Part shown: in pieces, positions 8,520-17,374 of the stretch
Numbering within the stretch: the first letter of the stretch is position 1
Layout of the letters: every line of letters begins with the position of its first letter
Source: Chloroflexota bacterium
GTDB lineage: Bacteria > Chloroflexota > Dehalococcoidia > UBA2247 > RBG-13-53-26
Reading direction: 5' to 3'
Length of the DNA: 45,454 nucleotides
NCBI GenBank assembly: GCA_016876035.1
Contig: VGOE01000013.1
Location: 1 to 45,454, forward strand
Made by a program: the position numbers and the translations under genes
The notes under the pieces: generated by a model
The model's input: only the letters and a program-made list of their open reading frames with translations
Databases searched by the model: none
What the model was told of the DNA's origin: nothing

Positions 8520-9770
8520 CTATGTGCCAGATGACTTCTGGTCCCGATTTTTCGCCTTAGCCAGTCCGGCGTCAGCCTGAAGTATGGCCACCTTATCTGT
8601 CCTCTCCCACGGAAGGGCGATGTCCTTGCGCCCGAAGTGCCCGTAGGCAGCCAGAGGCCGATAGATAGGCCGGCGCAGGTCGAAAGTTCTTATGATAGAC
8701 TCAGGTCTGAGATCAAAGTGTTCCTTGATCAGTTTGAGAATAAGCTCGTCATCCACCTTGGCAGTGCCGAAGGTCTCGATGGAAATGGCCACAGGATGGG
8801 CCACACCGATGGAGTAGCCCACCTGAATCTCGAGGCGGTCAGCTAGTCCGGCTGCCACCACGTTCTTGGCCACGTAGCGAGAGGCATAGCTGGCAGAGCG
8901 ATCCACCTTGGTGGGGTCTTTGCCAGAAAAAGACCCTCCCCCATGCCGGGCTGCCCCACCATAGGTATCCACACAGTTCTTCCTTCCGGTAAGCCCGGAA
9001 TCTCCCACTGGGCCACCGATCACAAAGCGCCCCGTAGCATTGACATAGTACTTCGTTTTCTTATCGAGAAGCGATGGCGGGATGATCTCTTTGATGACAT
9101 GCTCAATGATGTCGCGCTGGATAACATTATGGCTGACCATGGGATCATGCTGAGCGCCTATGATGACACTGTCCACCCGCCGGGGCACCCCGCGGTGGTA
9201 TTCCACAGTTACCTGCGATTTTCCATCAGGACGCAGATAGGGCAAGAGGCCACTTCTCCTCACCTGCGCCAGACGCTGGCACAACCTGTTAGCCAGAGAA
9301 ATGGGCAAAGGCATAAGCTCAGGAGTCTCATTGCAGGCGAAGCCAACCATGAACCCCTGGTCACCCGCGCCGACCTTATCCAGGACATCGTTGGTGGCTG
9401 TCCCTTGTCGTGTCTCGAGGGACTCGTCTACCCCCATAGCGATATCTTTCGATTGCTCCTTGATAGAAACCATGACACCGCAGCTTTCATAATCGAAACC
9501 ATATTCAGGTCGAGTGTAGCCGATATCTCTGATAACGCCTCGCACAACCTCAGAAATTTCGACGTAGCAATCGCAGGTGATTTCGCCGAAAACAATCACC
9601 AGCCCGGTGGTGGTGGCTGCTTCGCAGGCGACGCGGGCGTAAGGGTCTTTAGCCACGATGGCGTCAAGAATGGCATCCGCTACCTGGTCACAAAGCTTGT
9701 CCGGATGTCCTTCCGTGACCGACTCGGAAGTCACTAGGTGCGAGGTTGATGTCAGGAAGGTTGTCGTCAT
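8520..9770 (-). CDS. metK: S-adenosylmethionine synthetase
   Basis: A 416-residue MetK, which makes SAM from methionine and ATP. Clear signatures include [12 protein letters not shown] at the N-terminus, [12 protein letters not shown] in the middle and [16 protein letters not shown], where most homologs have GGGAFSGKD. The last 25 residues are a poorly conserved tail. It sits in the same run as mtnP and mtnA, which recover methionine from the SAM by-product methylthioadenosine. I looked for a SAM riboswitch in the 147 bases upstream and saw none. Confidence 0.96.
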   Translation of the reverse strand: MTTTFLTSTSHLVTSESVTEGHPDKLCDQVADAILDAIVAKDPYARVACEAATTTGLVIVFGEITCDCYVEISEVVRGVIRDIGYTRPEYGFDYESCGVMVSIKEQSKDIAMGVDESLETRQGTATNDVLDKVGAGDQGFMVGFACNETPELMPLPISLANRLCQRLAQVRRSGLLPYLRPDGKSQVTVEYHRGVPRRVDSVIIGAQHDPMVSHNVIQRDIIEHVIKEIIPPSLLDKKTKYYVNATGRFVIGGPVGDSGLTGRKNCVDTYGGAARHGGGSFSGKDPTKVDRSASYASRYVAKNVVAAGLADRLEIQVGYSIGVAHPVAISIETFGTAKVDDELILKLIKEHFDLRPESIIRTFDLRRPIYRPLAAYGHFGRKDIALPWERTDKVAILQADAGLAKAKNRDQKSSGT

Positions 9771-9917
9771 TAATCCCTTCTCCTTTTCTATGTCTCTGTC
9801 CAGATTTCCTCTAAGTTCCAGACTCCTAGCTTTCCAGGTATTGTCTCTGTTCTCGGGTTAACTTGTCAACGCTAATGTCCATGATGCTGGCAGAGTGCCT
9901 TTCAGCGGCCAGGTTGA

Positions 9918-10436
9918 TCAGTCTCCCCTCAGCCAGCCTTGCAGTTCCTGTGCCACTCTCTGCTGATCAGTTCTGGACACCATGACTACCTCCACCCTGG
10001 GATCCCGCTTGAGGCGGTCAGCCCAAGGATGGGGAGCTAGCATGATAGTACCGAGCAATTTCTTCCCACTATCCAAAGCCTCCAGCACTGCCTCCCTGAA
10101 AGCCAGCGAGAAGAGCTCCATTTTCCCTATCTCGTCAACCACTATGATGTTGCACTCTCTTGTGGCCCAGCGCAAAGCAGCCACACCGACGTTATCCAGG
10201 TTATCCACCATCACTCCATACTTGCTCACCCGATGAGGGCCATGAAAATCAACGCTCGCCAGGATAGCGCTGGCTCCGTCCAGGGTCACTATCTCAAAAC
10301 CTTGCCTCACCCCTTGCTTTCGTATCTCCCTGGTATAGAATCCTCCGGCCTTTTGCTCTACCGCGGAGATAGCTCCCTTAATCAGCGTAGTCTTGCCGAC
10401 GCCGGGCGGCCCAGTAAGCAAATAGGCCTGCTTCAT
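9918..10436 (-). CDS. THEP1-type nucleoside triphosphatase
   Basis: A 172-residue P-loop NTPase of the THEP1 family. The Walker A motif is LTGPPGVGKTT at residues 7-17 and the Walker B region is IIVVDEIGKMELFS near 96-109. The family hydrolyses nucleoside triphosphates in vitro and its cellular role is unclear. Its length and domain extent are complete. It starts 21 bases after a 31-codon basic peptide gene and is followed by metK after 147 bases. Confidence 0.88.
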   Translation of the reverse strand: MKQAYLLTGPPGVGKTTLIKGAISAVEQKAGGFYTREIRKQGVRQGFEIVTLDGASAILASVDFHGPHRVSKYGVMVDNLDNVGVAALRWATRECNIIVVDEIGKMELFSLAFREAVLEALDSGKKLLGTIMLAPHPWADRLKRDPRVEVVMVSRTDQQRVAQELQGWLRGD

Positions 10437-10457
10437 GCGTTAGCCGTCTTTACGCAA

Positions 10458-10553
10458 TCAAGATTTCGGTTTGGCTTCAGCCTTTCTTCTTTCCTTCAGC
10501 TTCTTCCTTTTTACTCTGTGCTTACGTATGGCTACTCTCTTACTTTTGTTCAT
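10458..10553 (-). CDS. 31-residue basic peptide, translationally coupled to DUF6485
   Basis: A short frame starts at an ATG whose last bases overlap the TGA of the DUF6485 gene (ATGA, 10550-10553). A good AGGAGG ribosome site lies eight bases upstream. The peptide begins [18 protein letters not shown] and over half its residues are Lys or Arg. It resembles very small ribosome-associated proteins (bS22/COX24-like, with KHR..KRKKL patterns), but I can claim only likeness in composition. An RNA- or ribosome-binding role is inference. Gene finders would usually miss it. Confidence 0.6.
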   Translation of the reverse strand: MNKSKRVAIRKHRVKRKKLKERRKAEAKPKS

Positions 10554-10756
10554 TGTCTCGACCTCCTGGAGGAAGCCGCCACGAATCTGGCGATGGAGCG
10601 ATCGTAGGTCCTCTCAACTTCCGGTGGGAAAAGGCATCCTGGTAATTCGCCAAGAGCACGATGGTACAGAAGGCACTGACAGCATTTCCCCTTCTTGCTA
10701 CAAGGCTCGTAAGTGCAGGTACATTTTGCCTTATTGACCTCGACCTCGCATTCCAT
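10550..10756 (-). CDS. DUF6485 cysteine-rich protein
   Basis: A 68-residue protein with eight cysteines (3, 12, 14, 19, 25, 26, 28, 41). The pattern [22 protein letters not shown] followed by [18 protein letters not shown] is that of DUF6485, a family of unknown function with a probable metal-binding site. It is about full length; the last ten residues, rich in Ser and Arg, look extraneous. The stop overlaps the start of the basic peptide gene. The gene follows the truncated methyltransferase-like frame by 13 bases. Confidence 0.8.
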   Translation of the reverse strand: MECEVEVNKAKCTCTYEPCSKKGKCCQCLLYHRALGELPGCLFPPEVERTYDRSIARFVAASSRRSRQ

Positions 10757-10769
10757 GGCCGTACTCCCT

Positions 10770-11087
10770 TTACATTATATATCGTTTTCGCAATTTGGCA
10801 GAAAGCTCCGCCAAAAGTTCCACGTTTGGATCAAGCTCTTGAGAATGGTGAGTGGAGATTCGTTCCTCTTCCGCACTGATGCTGATACCTGGGAAGCCTT
10901 CGAAGAACCGAGTGTGCATGTTCTCCTTATAGGAACGCCGGGGCAATTGTGGCCAGCACGGCATAACCTGGAGATAGCACAGTAGCCGTCTACATGCATC
11001 TTCAGGACTGGTGTGAGGCATGCTTCCGATGACGGTAGGCAAACAGCCGAACTTGATCTGCGGAGGTATAGCCACACTATTTGACAT
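10770..11087 (-). pseudogene. Truncated cobalamin-independent methionine synthase/UroD-like protein
   Basis: A 105-residue frame whose first half matches, as I remember the family, the N-terminus of MetE-C/UroD-fold methyltransferase-like proteins: GCLPTVIGSMPHTSPEDACR, then PCWPQLPRRSYKENMHTRF and EGFPGISI. Such proteins normally run to over 300 residues and continue into a TIM barrel. Here the frame ends at a TAA 13 bases before DUF6485, with no continuation in the other frames. It overlaps the 3' end of mtnP by 11 bases. I read it as a truncated remnant, though a short functional domain is possible. Confidence 0.45.
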
Positions 11088-11940
11088 AACTACCAATAAG
11101 CACATGCAGCTTTTGCTTCAGTGCTGCTGGAATGACTTCCGGTGCCGTGATGATGGCGTTCTTCAGGGCGGTAGCACACTGGCATTCCCGTTTCTTTGGG
11201 ACTTGAGCCACCGCTCTCCTCAAAATCTTCTTGGACATCTCTACGTTGTGGCGCAGGTTCTGTATCACCATCTCTACGGTGACCGTCCCAAGGGTATCGT
11301 GCCAGCAGTCATAGTCCGTGACGAAGGCCAGGGTGGCGTAGCAGATCTCTGCCTCCCTGGCCAACTTAGCCTCAGGCAGAGCAGTCATGCCGATGATGCT
11401 AGCGCCCCAGCTACGATAGAGATGCGATTCGGCTTTTGTCGAGAACAGGGGGCCTTCCATTACCACGTGGATTCCGCCGTTATGCACTACAGCCCCGGCT
11501 TCACTGGCTGTTTGAAACAAGATGTGGCTCAACACGGGGCAAAAAGGCTCGGCAAAGCCGACGTGCGCCACCAGACCGTCTCCGAAGAAGGTGTTCACCC
11601 GACTTTTGGTACGGTCGATAAGCTGGTTGGGTATTACCAGATCCCCAGGGTGAATTTCTTCCCTGAGGCTGCCGACAGCACTGACCGAGATTATCCATTC
11701 TACGCCCAGTGACTTGAGGGCATAGATGTTAGCTCTGGCCGGGATCTCCGTAGGATTGATGCGATGCCCTTTGCCGTGCCTGGGAAGGAAAGCGACCCCC
11801 ATGCCTTCCAGACTCCCCAGAGTAACGGCATCGCTCGGATCGCCAAAAGGAGTACTGATCTTCGTTTCCTTGACATTGCTCAAACCCTCTATCTGGTACA
11901 GGCCGCTACCGCCTATAACGGCCAGCTTTGCCTCAGCCAC
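11077..11940 (-). CDS. mtnP: S-methyl-5'-thioadenosine phosphorylase
   Basis: A 287-residue MTA phosphorylase of the PNP/MTAP family, which splits methylthioadenosine into adenine and methylthioribose 1-phosphate. Characteristic segments are VIGGSGLY at the start, FLPRHGKGHRINPTEIPARANI, the central VVMEGPLFSTKAES and IIGMTALPEAKLAREAEICYA. Phosphate- and MTA-binding residues appear intact. The gene follows mtnA after 27 bases, so the first two steps of MTA salvage are co-transcribed. Its stop lies inside the next gene. Confidence 0.93.
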   Translation of the reverse strand: MAEAKLAVIGGSGLYQIEGLSNVKETKISTPFGDPSDAVTLGSLEGMGVAFLPRHGKGHRINPTEIPARANIYALKSLGVEWIISVSAVGSLREEIHPGDLVIPNQLIDRTKSRVNTFFGDGLVAHVGFAEPFCPVLSHILFQTASEAGAVVHNGGIHVVMEGPLFSTKAESHLYRSWGASIIGMTALPEAKLAREAEICYATLAFVTDYDCWHDTLGTVTVEMVIQNLRHNVEMSKKILRRAVAQVPKKRECQCATALKNAIITAPEVIPAALKQKLHVLIGSYVK

Positions 11941-11967
11941 GTAAACCTCCTTCAGTTTCCGAAGTCT

Positions 11968-13014
11968 CTAGGCCCGATTTGGCAGCACACAGCAAACCTG
12001 CTTCAGTCCTGCCCTGTAGGGCTTCCTCACTATCCCCATCTCCGTAATTATAGCCGATACATACCGGTGTGGTGTTACATCAAAGGCTGGATTTCTTGTC
12101 TCTATCCCTTCTGGAGCAATTTGCACCCCTTGCAGACGCGTTATCTCTTCTGAGTTTCGAAACTCAATGGGAATCTGGTCTCCTGAGCGCAGGGAAAGGT
12201 CAATGCTGGTAGTAGGTGCCGCGACATAGAAAGGGATGCCGTTTTCTTTGGCTAGGACTGCTAGCGTGTAGGTGCCTATTTTGTTGGCTGCGTCACCGTT
12301 AGCGGCAATCCTATCGGCGCCGACTATAACGCAGTGTATTTCCTTCTTGCTCATGAAGTGACCAGCCATAGAATCCGTAATGAGGGTAACCGGGATGCCA
12401 TCGTGGAGAAGCTCCCATGCAGTAAGACGCGCTCCCTGGAGCAGTGGGCGGGTCTCAGTGACGAAGACTCTGATGTTCTTGCCCTGCTCTCGGGCTGCCC
12501 GGATGACTCCCAAGGCTGTCCCATGGTTTCCTGAAGTAGCTAAGAAGCCAGCATTGCAATGAGTCAGAATGGTGAATCCATCGCCAATGAGTTCAGCACC
12601 ATAGCGGGATATCTGGCTGGTAGCCCACTCTTCGTGAGTGTGGATGGCTTTTGCCTCCTCGATGAGGGCAGCCTTGATCTTGGAAATAGTCCCTTGGCTT
12701 TCGGTTACCACCTGCATTCGGTTGATGGCCTGAAGAAGGTTAACCGCCGTGGGCCTGGTGGAGATCAGCACTTCGGCAATACGCCGTAGCTCGATAAGGA
12801 AGTCTGTCTTGCTGCTGGCCTTGATAGTCTGGGCACCCAGAGCCATTCCGTAGGCAGCGGTGATCCCGACCACCGGAGCACCACGCACCTTCATTTCCTT
12901 GATTGCCTGAGCAACCTCTCGATAAGTTGAAAGCTCCAGGTAAACCTCTGCTTGAGGCAGCCGGGTCTGATCGAGGATTCTGACTTTTCCCTTGAACCAT
13001 TCTATGACTTGCAT
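11968..13014 (-). CDS. mtnA: Methylthioribose-1-phosphate isomerase
   Basis: A 348-residue MtnA, related to the eIF2B alpha/beta/delta fold, which converts methylthioribose 1-phosphate to the ribulose form. The segments KVRGAPVVGITAAYGMAL, THCNAGFLATSG (catalytic Cys), GADRIAANGDAANKIGTYTLA (catalytic Asp) and FYVAAPTTSID are all present. It is the first gene of the salvage run, 160 bases downstream of the acyl-CoA dehydrogenase. Later salvage enzymes (mtnB, C, D, K) are not in the window. Confidence 0.93.
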   Translation of the reverse strand: MQVIEWFKGKVRILDQTRLPQAEVYLELSTYREVAQAIKEMKVRGAPVVGITAAYGMALGAQTIKASSKTDFLIELRRIAEVLISTRPTAVNLLQAINRMQVVTESQGTISKIKAALIEEAKAIHTHEEWATSQISRYGAELIGDGFTILTHCNAGFLATSGNHGTALGVIRAAREQGKNIRVFVTETRPLLQGARLTAWELLHDGIPVTLITDSMAGHFMSKKEIHCVIVGADRIAANGDAANKIGTYTLAVLAKENGIPFYVAAPTTSIDLSLRSGDQIPIEFRNSEEITRLQGVQIAPEGIETRNPAFDVTPHRYVSAIITEMGIVRKPYRAGLKQVCCVLPNRA

Positions 13015-13174
13015 GCGTACAGTCTGTTGTTATCCTTTCACCAGGCTGCTTTTGTCGATGGGCAACTGCTGTGGAACCACAGCAGGAGTCGGGCGAAGAA
13101 CGCAAATCGAAATTGCCAATTCGCCTTTGCCCGGCAGTACATACTTTGTGCCCTTAGACTCAGGGCTATGGAGT

Positions 13175-14350
13175 TTAGCCTCTGGGTAGCCCTAGTCCTC
13201 TGAGGGCGATGATGTTCCTCTGGACCTCGGCAGTGCCAGCGCCAACAGTCGCTGCCATGGCGTAGAGGTATTGCCGCAGGAAGAAGCCTCGCAAGGGAGC
13301 CCACTTACAGTTCTCCTCCAGAGGCCCGTACTGCCCGAGGAGTTGCATGGCTGCCTGAGCCACGTGCTGCTGCAACTCTGCTCCCGATACTCGTGACATG
13401 GATGCCTGGTGATCCACGCTTTGACCTGTGCTCTGCATCCACACGATTCTCTGGGCCAGAAGCCTGACTGCCTGGCTCTCCACAAATAGATCAGTCAGCC
13501 TGTTTCGAACTAGAGGGTTCTTGAACAATGGCACTCCATTTCGCTTCGTTTCCTTAGCGAATTCTATCAAGCGAGTTAAGTTCCGGCGTGCCGCAGCAAT
13601 GCGGTGAATACCTGATCTTTCATAGCCCAGCACGGCGCCGGTTACCCTCCAGCCATCATTCTTCTTGCCTACCAGGTTACCCTTGGGGACACGCACATTA
13701 TCGAAGAAAATCTCACAGTAGGTGCCAACGATGTTGGGCAAGAAACGGACAGTCACGCCCGGCGATTTCAAGTACACGAGGAAGAAGCTGATACCTCTGT
13801 GCTTAGGGGCCTCGGGGTCGGTCCTGGCCAGCACGAAAGTCCAGTCAGCGTGGTGAGCACCCGTGCTCCACACCTTTTGGCCATCCAGAATAAAGCAATC
13901 TTCCTTCTCTACGGCTCGCATGGCCACCGCTGCCAGGTCAGAGCCGGCCCCTGGTTCACTGAAACCCTGACACCACACTTGCTCTCCCCGAGCGATTTTG
14001 GGCAGGAATTCCTTCCTCTGTTCATCGCTGCCATATTCGATCAGAGTGGGAGCACACATTAGCGCACCCTGCAAGTCTACCCCTGGCAATTCATGGTAAT
14101 ACATCTCATCACTGAGGATGAATTGTTTGGAGACCGAACCTTGCCCTCCGTATTCCTTGGGCCAGGACAAAGAGTGCCATCCCTTCGTTCCCAGCTTACG
14201 CAACATGCCGCAGGAGAATTCCCACTCGGGCCCATCTTTTGCTTCCTGTAGAAGGCCTGTTCCCGTCCAGCCAGGCGGCATCTCTTGTTTTATGAATTCA
14301 AGGACTTCTTGTCTGAATCTCTCGTCATCTTCACTGAAGCGAAAATCCAC
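13175..14350 (-). CDS. Acyl-CoA dehydrogenase
   Basis: A 391-residue flavoprotein of the acyl-CoA dehydrogenase family. The FAD/substrate segment QGFSEPGAGSDLAAVAMRA and the C-terminal VGAGTAEVQRNIIA are clear. Where short- and medium-chain enzymes have YEGT with the catalytic Glu, this protein has GAGT. That is usual in the FadE-like branch active on branched or cyclic acyl-CoAs, where another acid serves as base. It has its own probable promoter and no electron-transfer flavoprotein genes nearby. Confidence 0.9.
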   Translation of the reverse strand: MDFRFSEDDERFRQEVLEFIKQEMPPGWTGTGLLQEAKDGPEWEFSCGMLRKLGTKGWHSLSWPKEYGGQGSVSKQFILSDEMYYHELPGVDLQGALMCAPTLIEYGSDEQRKEFLPKIARGEQVWCQGFSEPGAGSDLAAVAMRAVEKEDCFILDGQKVWSTGAHHADWTFVLARTDPEAPKHRGISFFLVYLKSPGVTVRFLPNIVGTYCEIFFDNVRVPKGNLVGKKNDGWRVTGAVLGYERSGIHRIAAARRNLTRLIEFAKETKRNGVPLFKNPLVRNRLTDLFVESQAVRLLAQRIVWMQSTGQSVDHQASMSRVSGAELQQHVAQAAMQLLGQYGPLEENCKWAPLRGFFLRQYLYAMAATVGAGTAEVQRNIIALRGLGLPRG

Positions 14351-14675
14351 GCAAACCTCCAGAAGCCAATCTACTGGTGAAGAGTCTACGCCTCGGGAGA
14401 CACGGGTGTCAAGGATTGTCGCGTTGTTGACTATTAGCTAGGCCTTGGTCTAGAATGAGCCAGAAGCAGTCTGATGGCCCTATAGAGTTCATATTGATAA
14501 TCGAAAAACAAGGAAAGACTCGCTCGACTAGAGTACCCGACAATAGGTACTTTGCCACCGTGCCATTCAATGAGTCTAATCACTTCGTCAATGATAATTA
14601 GCCCTTTTCGGCCGATACATCTGAACTCTACTATCCTGTCTCTTCGTCTGTTCTGCTGGCAAAGGAGGCCTACCG
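14351..14675. other. Divergent intergenic region, 325 bases
   Basis: This gap separates the acyl-CoA dehydrogenase (-) from the DUF47 gene (+). It holds the promoter for the former at 14383-14412 and the AAAGGAGG ribosome site of the latter at 14661-14668. I see no further gene. Confidence 0.5.
14383..14412 (-). promoter_or_regulatory. Putative promoter of the acyl-CoA dehydrogenase gene
   Basis: On the minus strand, TTGACA (14412-14407) and TAGACT (14388-14383) are separated by 18 bases. The predicted start of transcription lies about 25 bases before the gene's ATG. Confidence 0.5.
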
Positions 14676-15305
14676 CTGCCTAACTTATCTCTTATACCCA
14701 GAGAGAAGAGCTTTTTTATTCTTTTCGAGCAGAGTGCCCAGAACGCGGTCAAGATAGCCCAGGCTCTGAGGGATATGGTGCTTATCTGGGAAAACGTCAG
14801 GGAGAGAGTGGGGGTAATAACGGACCTGGAGCACCAGGGGGACGCTATTACCCACCAGATTATGGCACAATTACACCGTACCTTCGTCGTTCCCTTTGAT
14901 CGGGAGGATATTGCTCTGTTGGCTCACTCCCTGGACGACGTAACTGACTTCATCCATTCGGCAGCTGATGCTATGTTGCTCTACAAAGTAGAGCGCCCCA
15001 CCGTTAAGGTTAAGGAAATGTTGGATATTGTTGTGCAAGCAGCTACTGAAATGGAAAGAGCGATATTTGAAATGCATGACTTCATTGATCGAAACCAGCT
15101 TCTGAATCGGTGCGTCGAGATTCATCGTTTGGAGAACGTGGGAGACAGCTTGCATCGCTCAGCGTTGGCTGAACTTTTTGTCGACCCAATAGACATTGCC
15201 CACCTCATCAAGTGGCGCGAGATTTACCATCATATAGAGACTGCCATCGACAGGTGCGAGGATGTGGCCAACATACTGGAAGGCGTGGCTCTGAGGTATG
15301 CCTGA
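14676..15305 (+). CDS. DUF47/PhoU-like protein, probable CTG start
   Basis: A DUF47 family protein of 209 residues, related to PhoU and usually a partner of Pit phosphate transporters. The first ATG in frame is at 14775, but the family N-terminus is encoded upstream without interruption: LSLIPREKSFFILFEQSA. The AAAGGAGG at 14661-14668 lies seven bases before a CTG at 14676, and no ATG, GTG or TTG intervenes before 14775. I therefore assign the CTG as start. The DUF47 core is visible in EHQGDAITHQI, FVVPFDREDIALLAHSLDD and LENVGDSLH. The neighbour is phoU; no transporter gene is adjacent. Confidence 0.85.
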   Translation: MPNLSLIPREKSFFILFEQSAQNAVKIAQALRDMVLIWENVRERVGVITDLEHQGDAITHQIMAQLHRTFVVPFDREDIALLAHSLDDVTDFIHSAADAMLLYKVERPTVKVKEMLDIVVQAATEMERAIFEMHDFIDRNQLLNRCVEIHRLENVGDSLHRSALAELFVDPIDIAHLIKWREIYHHIETAIDRCEDVANILEGVALRYA

Positions 15306-15462
15306 ATCCCCAAGCCAAACCTGTCTCATCGCCCAACGCAACGGGACGAGGCAGCCACGACTTTTTCCTTGGCCATGGTGGAGTGTATAATGCAAGCATC
15401 ACTGAAAAGTCATCAGCCCAAATCATGTCGCAGATAGATTTGGCTAATCAGATGGGGAGACA

Positions 15463-16137
15463 ATGACCATGGAAACAGGTGCAACTTTTCATAAACTATT
15501 GCAGGGAATTCATGATGACGTTCTGGTTATGGGAAACACGGCCGAGAAAGCCTTAGGTCGTGCTACCGAAGCCCTGAAAAAGCGGGATTTATCTCTGGCA
15601 CACCAAGTGATCGCCGATGATGCCAAGATTAATCAGTTGCGTTTTAGCATAGAAGACCACTGTATCGGTTTCATTGCTACGCAGCAGCCTGGGCCGAGTG
15701 ACCTGCGCGTCATTGTGGCGATCCTCAGTATCATAACGGAATTAGAGCGCATAGGCGACTATGCTGAAGGAATTGCCAAGATTGCTATCATGATTGGCGA
15801 CGAGCCACCATTGAAACCTCTAATTGACATTCCGCGGATGGCAGAGATAACCAACGAAATGATCAAAGAAAGTCTCAAGTCCTTCGTCGCCCGGGATGTG
15901 GCACTGGCAAAGCGGGTCGTCAGCATGGACAATGTAGTGGACAGCCTCTATGACCAGGTATTTCGTGAGCTCCTTACCTTCATGATGGCTGACCCAAAAA
16001 CAATCAACCGCGCTACCCGTCTCATTTGGGCGGCCCACAACCTTGAGCGTGCTGCCGACCGCTGCACCAATATCTGCGAACGCGTGGTGTACATGGTAAC
16101 CGGCAAGATGGAGGAAATAGGGGCTTCAAAGTACTAA
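15463..16137 (+). CDS. phoU: Phosphate transport regulator PhoU
   Basis: A 224-residue all-helical PhoU with its two three-helix repeats. The metal-binding motifs are ELERIGDYAEGIAK in the first repeat and NLERAADRCTNICERV in the second. PhoU restrains phosphate signalling and uptake, normally through PstSCAB and PhoR, none of which is in this window. ATG 15463 has GGGGAG upstream; ATG 15469 is an alternative. It lies 157 bases after the DUF47 gene on the same strand. Confidence 0.93.
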   Translation: MTMETGATFHKLLQGIHDDVLVMGNTAEKALGRATEALKKRDLSLAHQVIADDAKINQLRFSIEDHCIGFIATQQPGPSDLRVIVAILSIITELERIGDYAEGIAKIAIMIGDEPPLKPLIDIPRMAEITNEMIKESLKSFVARDVALAKRVVSMDNVVDSLYDQVFRELLTFMMADPKTINRATRLIWAAHNLERAADRCTNICERVVYMVTGKMEEIGASKY

Positions 16138-16297
16138 CGCGAACTCATGAATAGCACACACCAATCAGGCTGGCCTTGACCATCTGCTTTGCCTTCAATC
16201 CCACATTAGCTGTGGTGTACCTTCATGATTTATGGCATACTATGGTGTGCACATTGAGACGTGGGTTGACATAATATTCTTGTCAAAGGAGCATCGA

Positions 16298-16510
16298 ATG
16301 TGTTGCTTGTCATTTTTCCTTATTCCTGCTGCTGGTCTCAGCTTTTTCTTCTGTGCCTGGCTCACCATGATTTTCTGGGGCATCATCGCGCCAGACTTCG
16401 GCATAGCAACTATTTCGTACACCAAGGCTATGCTCATCACCATTGCCCTCTGGCTAGTCGTGGCCCCACTGGCTGCGGCTGTTGCCAAGGGCAGGGGATG
16501 GAAGCACTAA
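16298..16510 (+). CDS. Small two-helix membrane protein
   Basis: A 70-residue hydrophobic protein of unknown function. Two membrane helices are likely (about 5-30 and 44-62), joined by a short segment IAPDFGIATISYTKAM and ending in a basic tail GRGWKH. ATG 16298 is chosen because AAAGGAG lies seven bases upstream; the frame is open further upstream to 16232. It sits between phoU and an SDR gene. Confidence 0.55.
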   Translation: MCCLSFFLIPAAGLSFFFCAWLTMIFWGIIAPDFGIATISYTKAMLITIALWLVVAPLAAAVAKGRGWKH

Positions 16511-16606
16511 GGAAGCCTCCACAGGCTGGTTAGACCTACTGTTTCTCGGCCTTCCTTTTGACCTGCTACTGACAGGGCTCGTGCCCATGAATATTAAGGA
16601 GGGAAA

Positions 16607-17374
16607 ATGCTGGCTGACAAATTCAAACTGAGTGGCAAGGTGGCAGTCGTAACAGGGTCAGGTAGAGGTATAGGTCAGTCCATCGGGCTAGCCTTCGCCG
16701 AAGCCGGGGCTAACGTTGCCTTTGCAGCAAGGACAGAAAAAGACATCCAGGCTAGTGCAGAAAAGGCCAGAGCCTTTGGCGTGCAAGCCATCGCAGTTCC
16801 GTGCGATGTCAAGAAAGACAGCCAATTGCAGAATCTAGCAGACAAGACCGTGGAGGCCTTTGGCAGGATTGATATTGTGGTAAACAATGCCGGGGGCGCC
16901 TGGCCCAGTCCGATACCCCAGACAACCCGCGAGCAATTCAATGATGACTTCGATTTCAATGTTACCTCGGCCTTCAGCTTCACCCGTATCTGCCTACCGC
17001 ACCTAAAAGAGAGCAAGGGTTGTGTCATCAACATCAGCTCAGCAGCAGGGCGGCTCGTCCAGCCCAACTTTTGTGCCTATGGTACAGTCAAGGCCGCCCT
17101 GAGCTTCATGACAAAACTAATGGCTTCTGAGCTGGCCCCAGATGTGAGAGTGAACGCCATTGCGCCGGGATCCATACTGACGCATGCTTTGCGTACCTTC
17201 TTGGACGAGGCATCGTTACAGAGAATGTGCGACCTGACCCCAATGAAAAGGCTAGGCCAAGTAGAGGATATTGCCCTAGCTGCTCTGTACCTGGCATCGC
17301 CAGCAGCCAGTTGGGTGACGGGCAAGGTAACGGAGGTTGATGGAGGCTCAGAGAAGACGAATATGCCATTCTAA
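16607..17374 (+). CDS. Short-chain dehydrogenase/reductase
   Basis: A 255-residue classical SDR. The Rossmann motif TGSGRGIG (residues 16-23), NNAGG near 93, the catalytic Ser in NISSAAG, and Tyr/Lys in YGTVK are all present, and the C-terminus VTGKVTEVDGGS is typical. It should be an NAD(P)(H)-dependent oxidoreductase; the substrate is not predictable, with 3-oxoacyl reduction being common in this subfamily. GGAGG lies shortly before the ATG. It converges on the thiolase gene. Confidence 0.9.
   Translation: MLADKFKLSGKVAVVTGSGRGIGQSIGLAFAEAGANVAFAARTEKDIQASAEKARAFGVQAIAVPCDVKKDSQLQNLADKTVEAFGRIDIVVNNAGGAWPSPIPQTTREQFNDDFDFNVTSAFSFTRICLPHLKESKGCVINISSAAGRLVQPNFCAYGTVKAALSFMTKLMASELAPDVRVNAIAPGSILTHALRTFLDEASLQRMCDLTPMKRLGQVEDIALAALYLASPAASWVTGKVTEVDGGSEKTNMPF

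Noticed and set aside
9771-9917. Possible SAM riboswitch upstream of metK
   Set aside because: The 147 bases read on the minus strand show none of the conserved SAM-I or SAM-II core sequences and no strong terminator/antiterminator pair.
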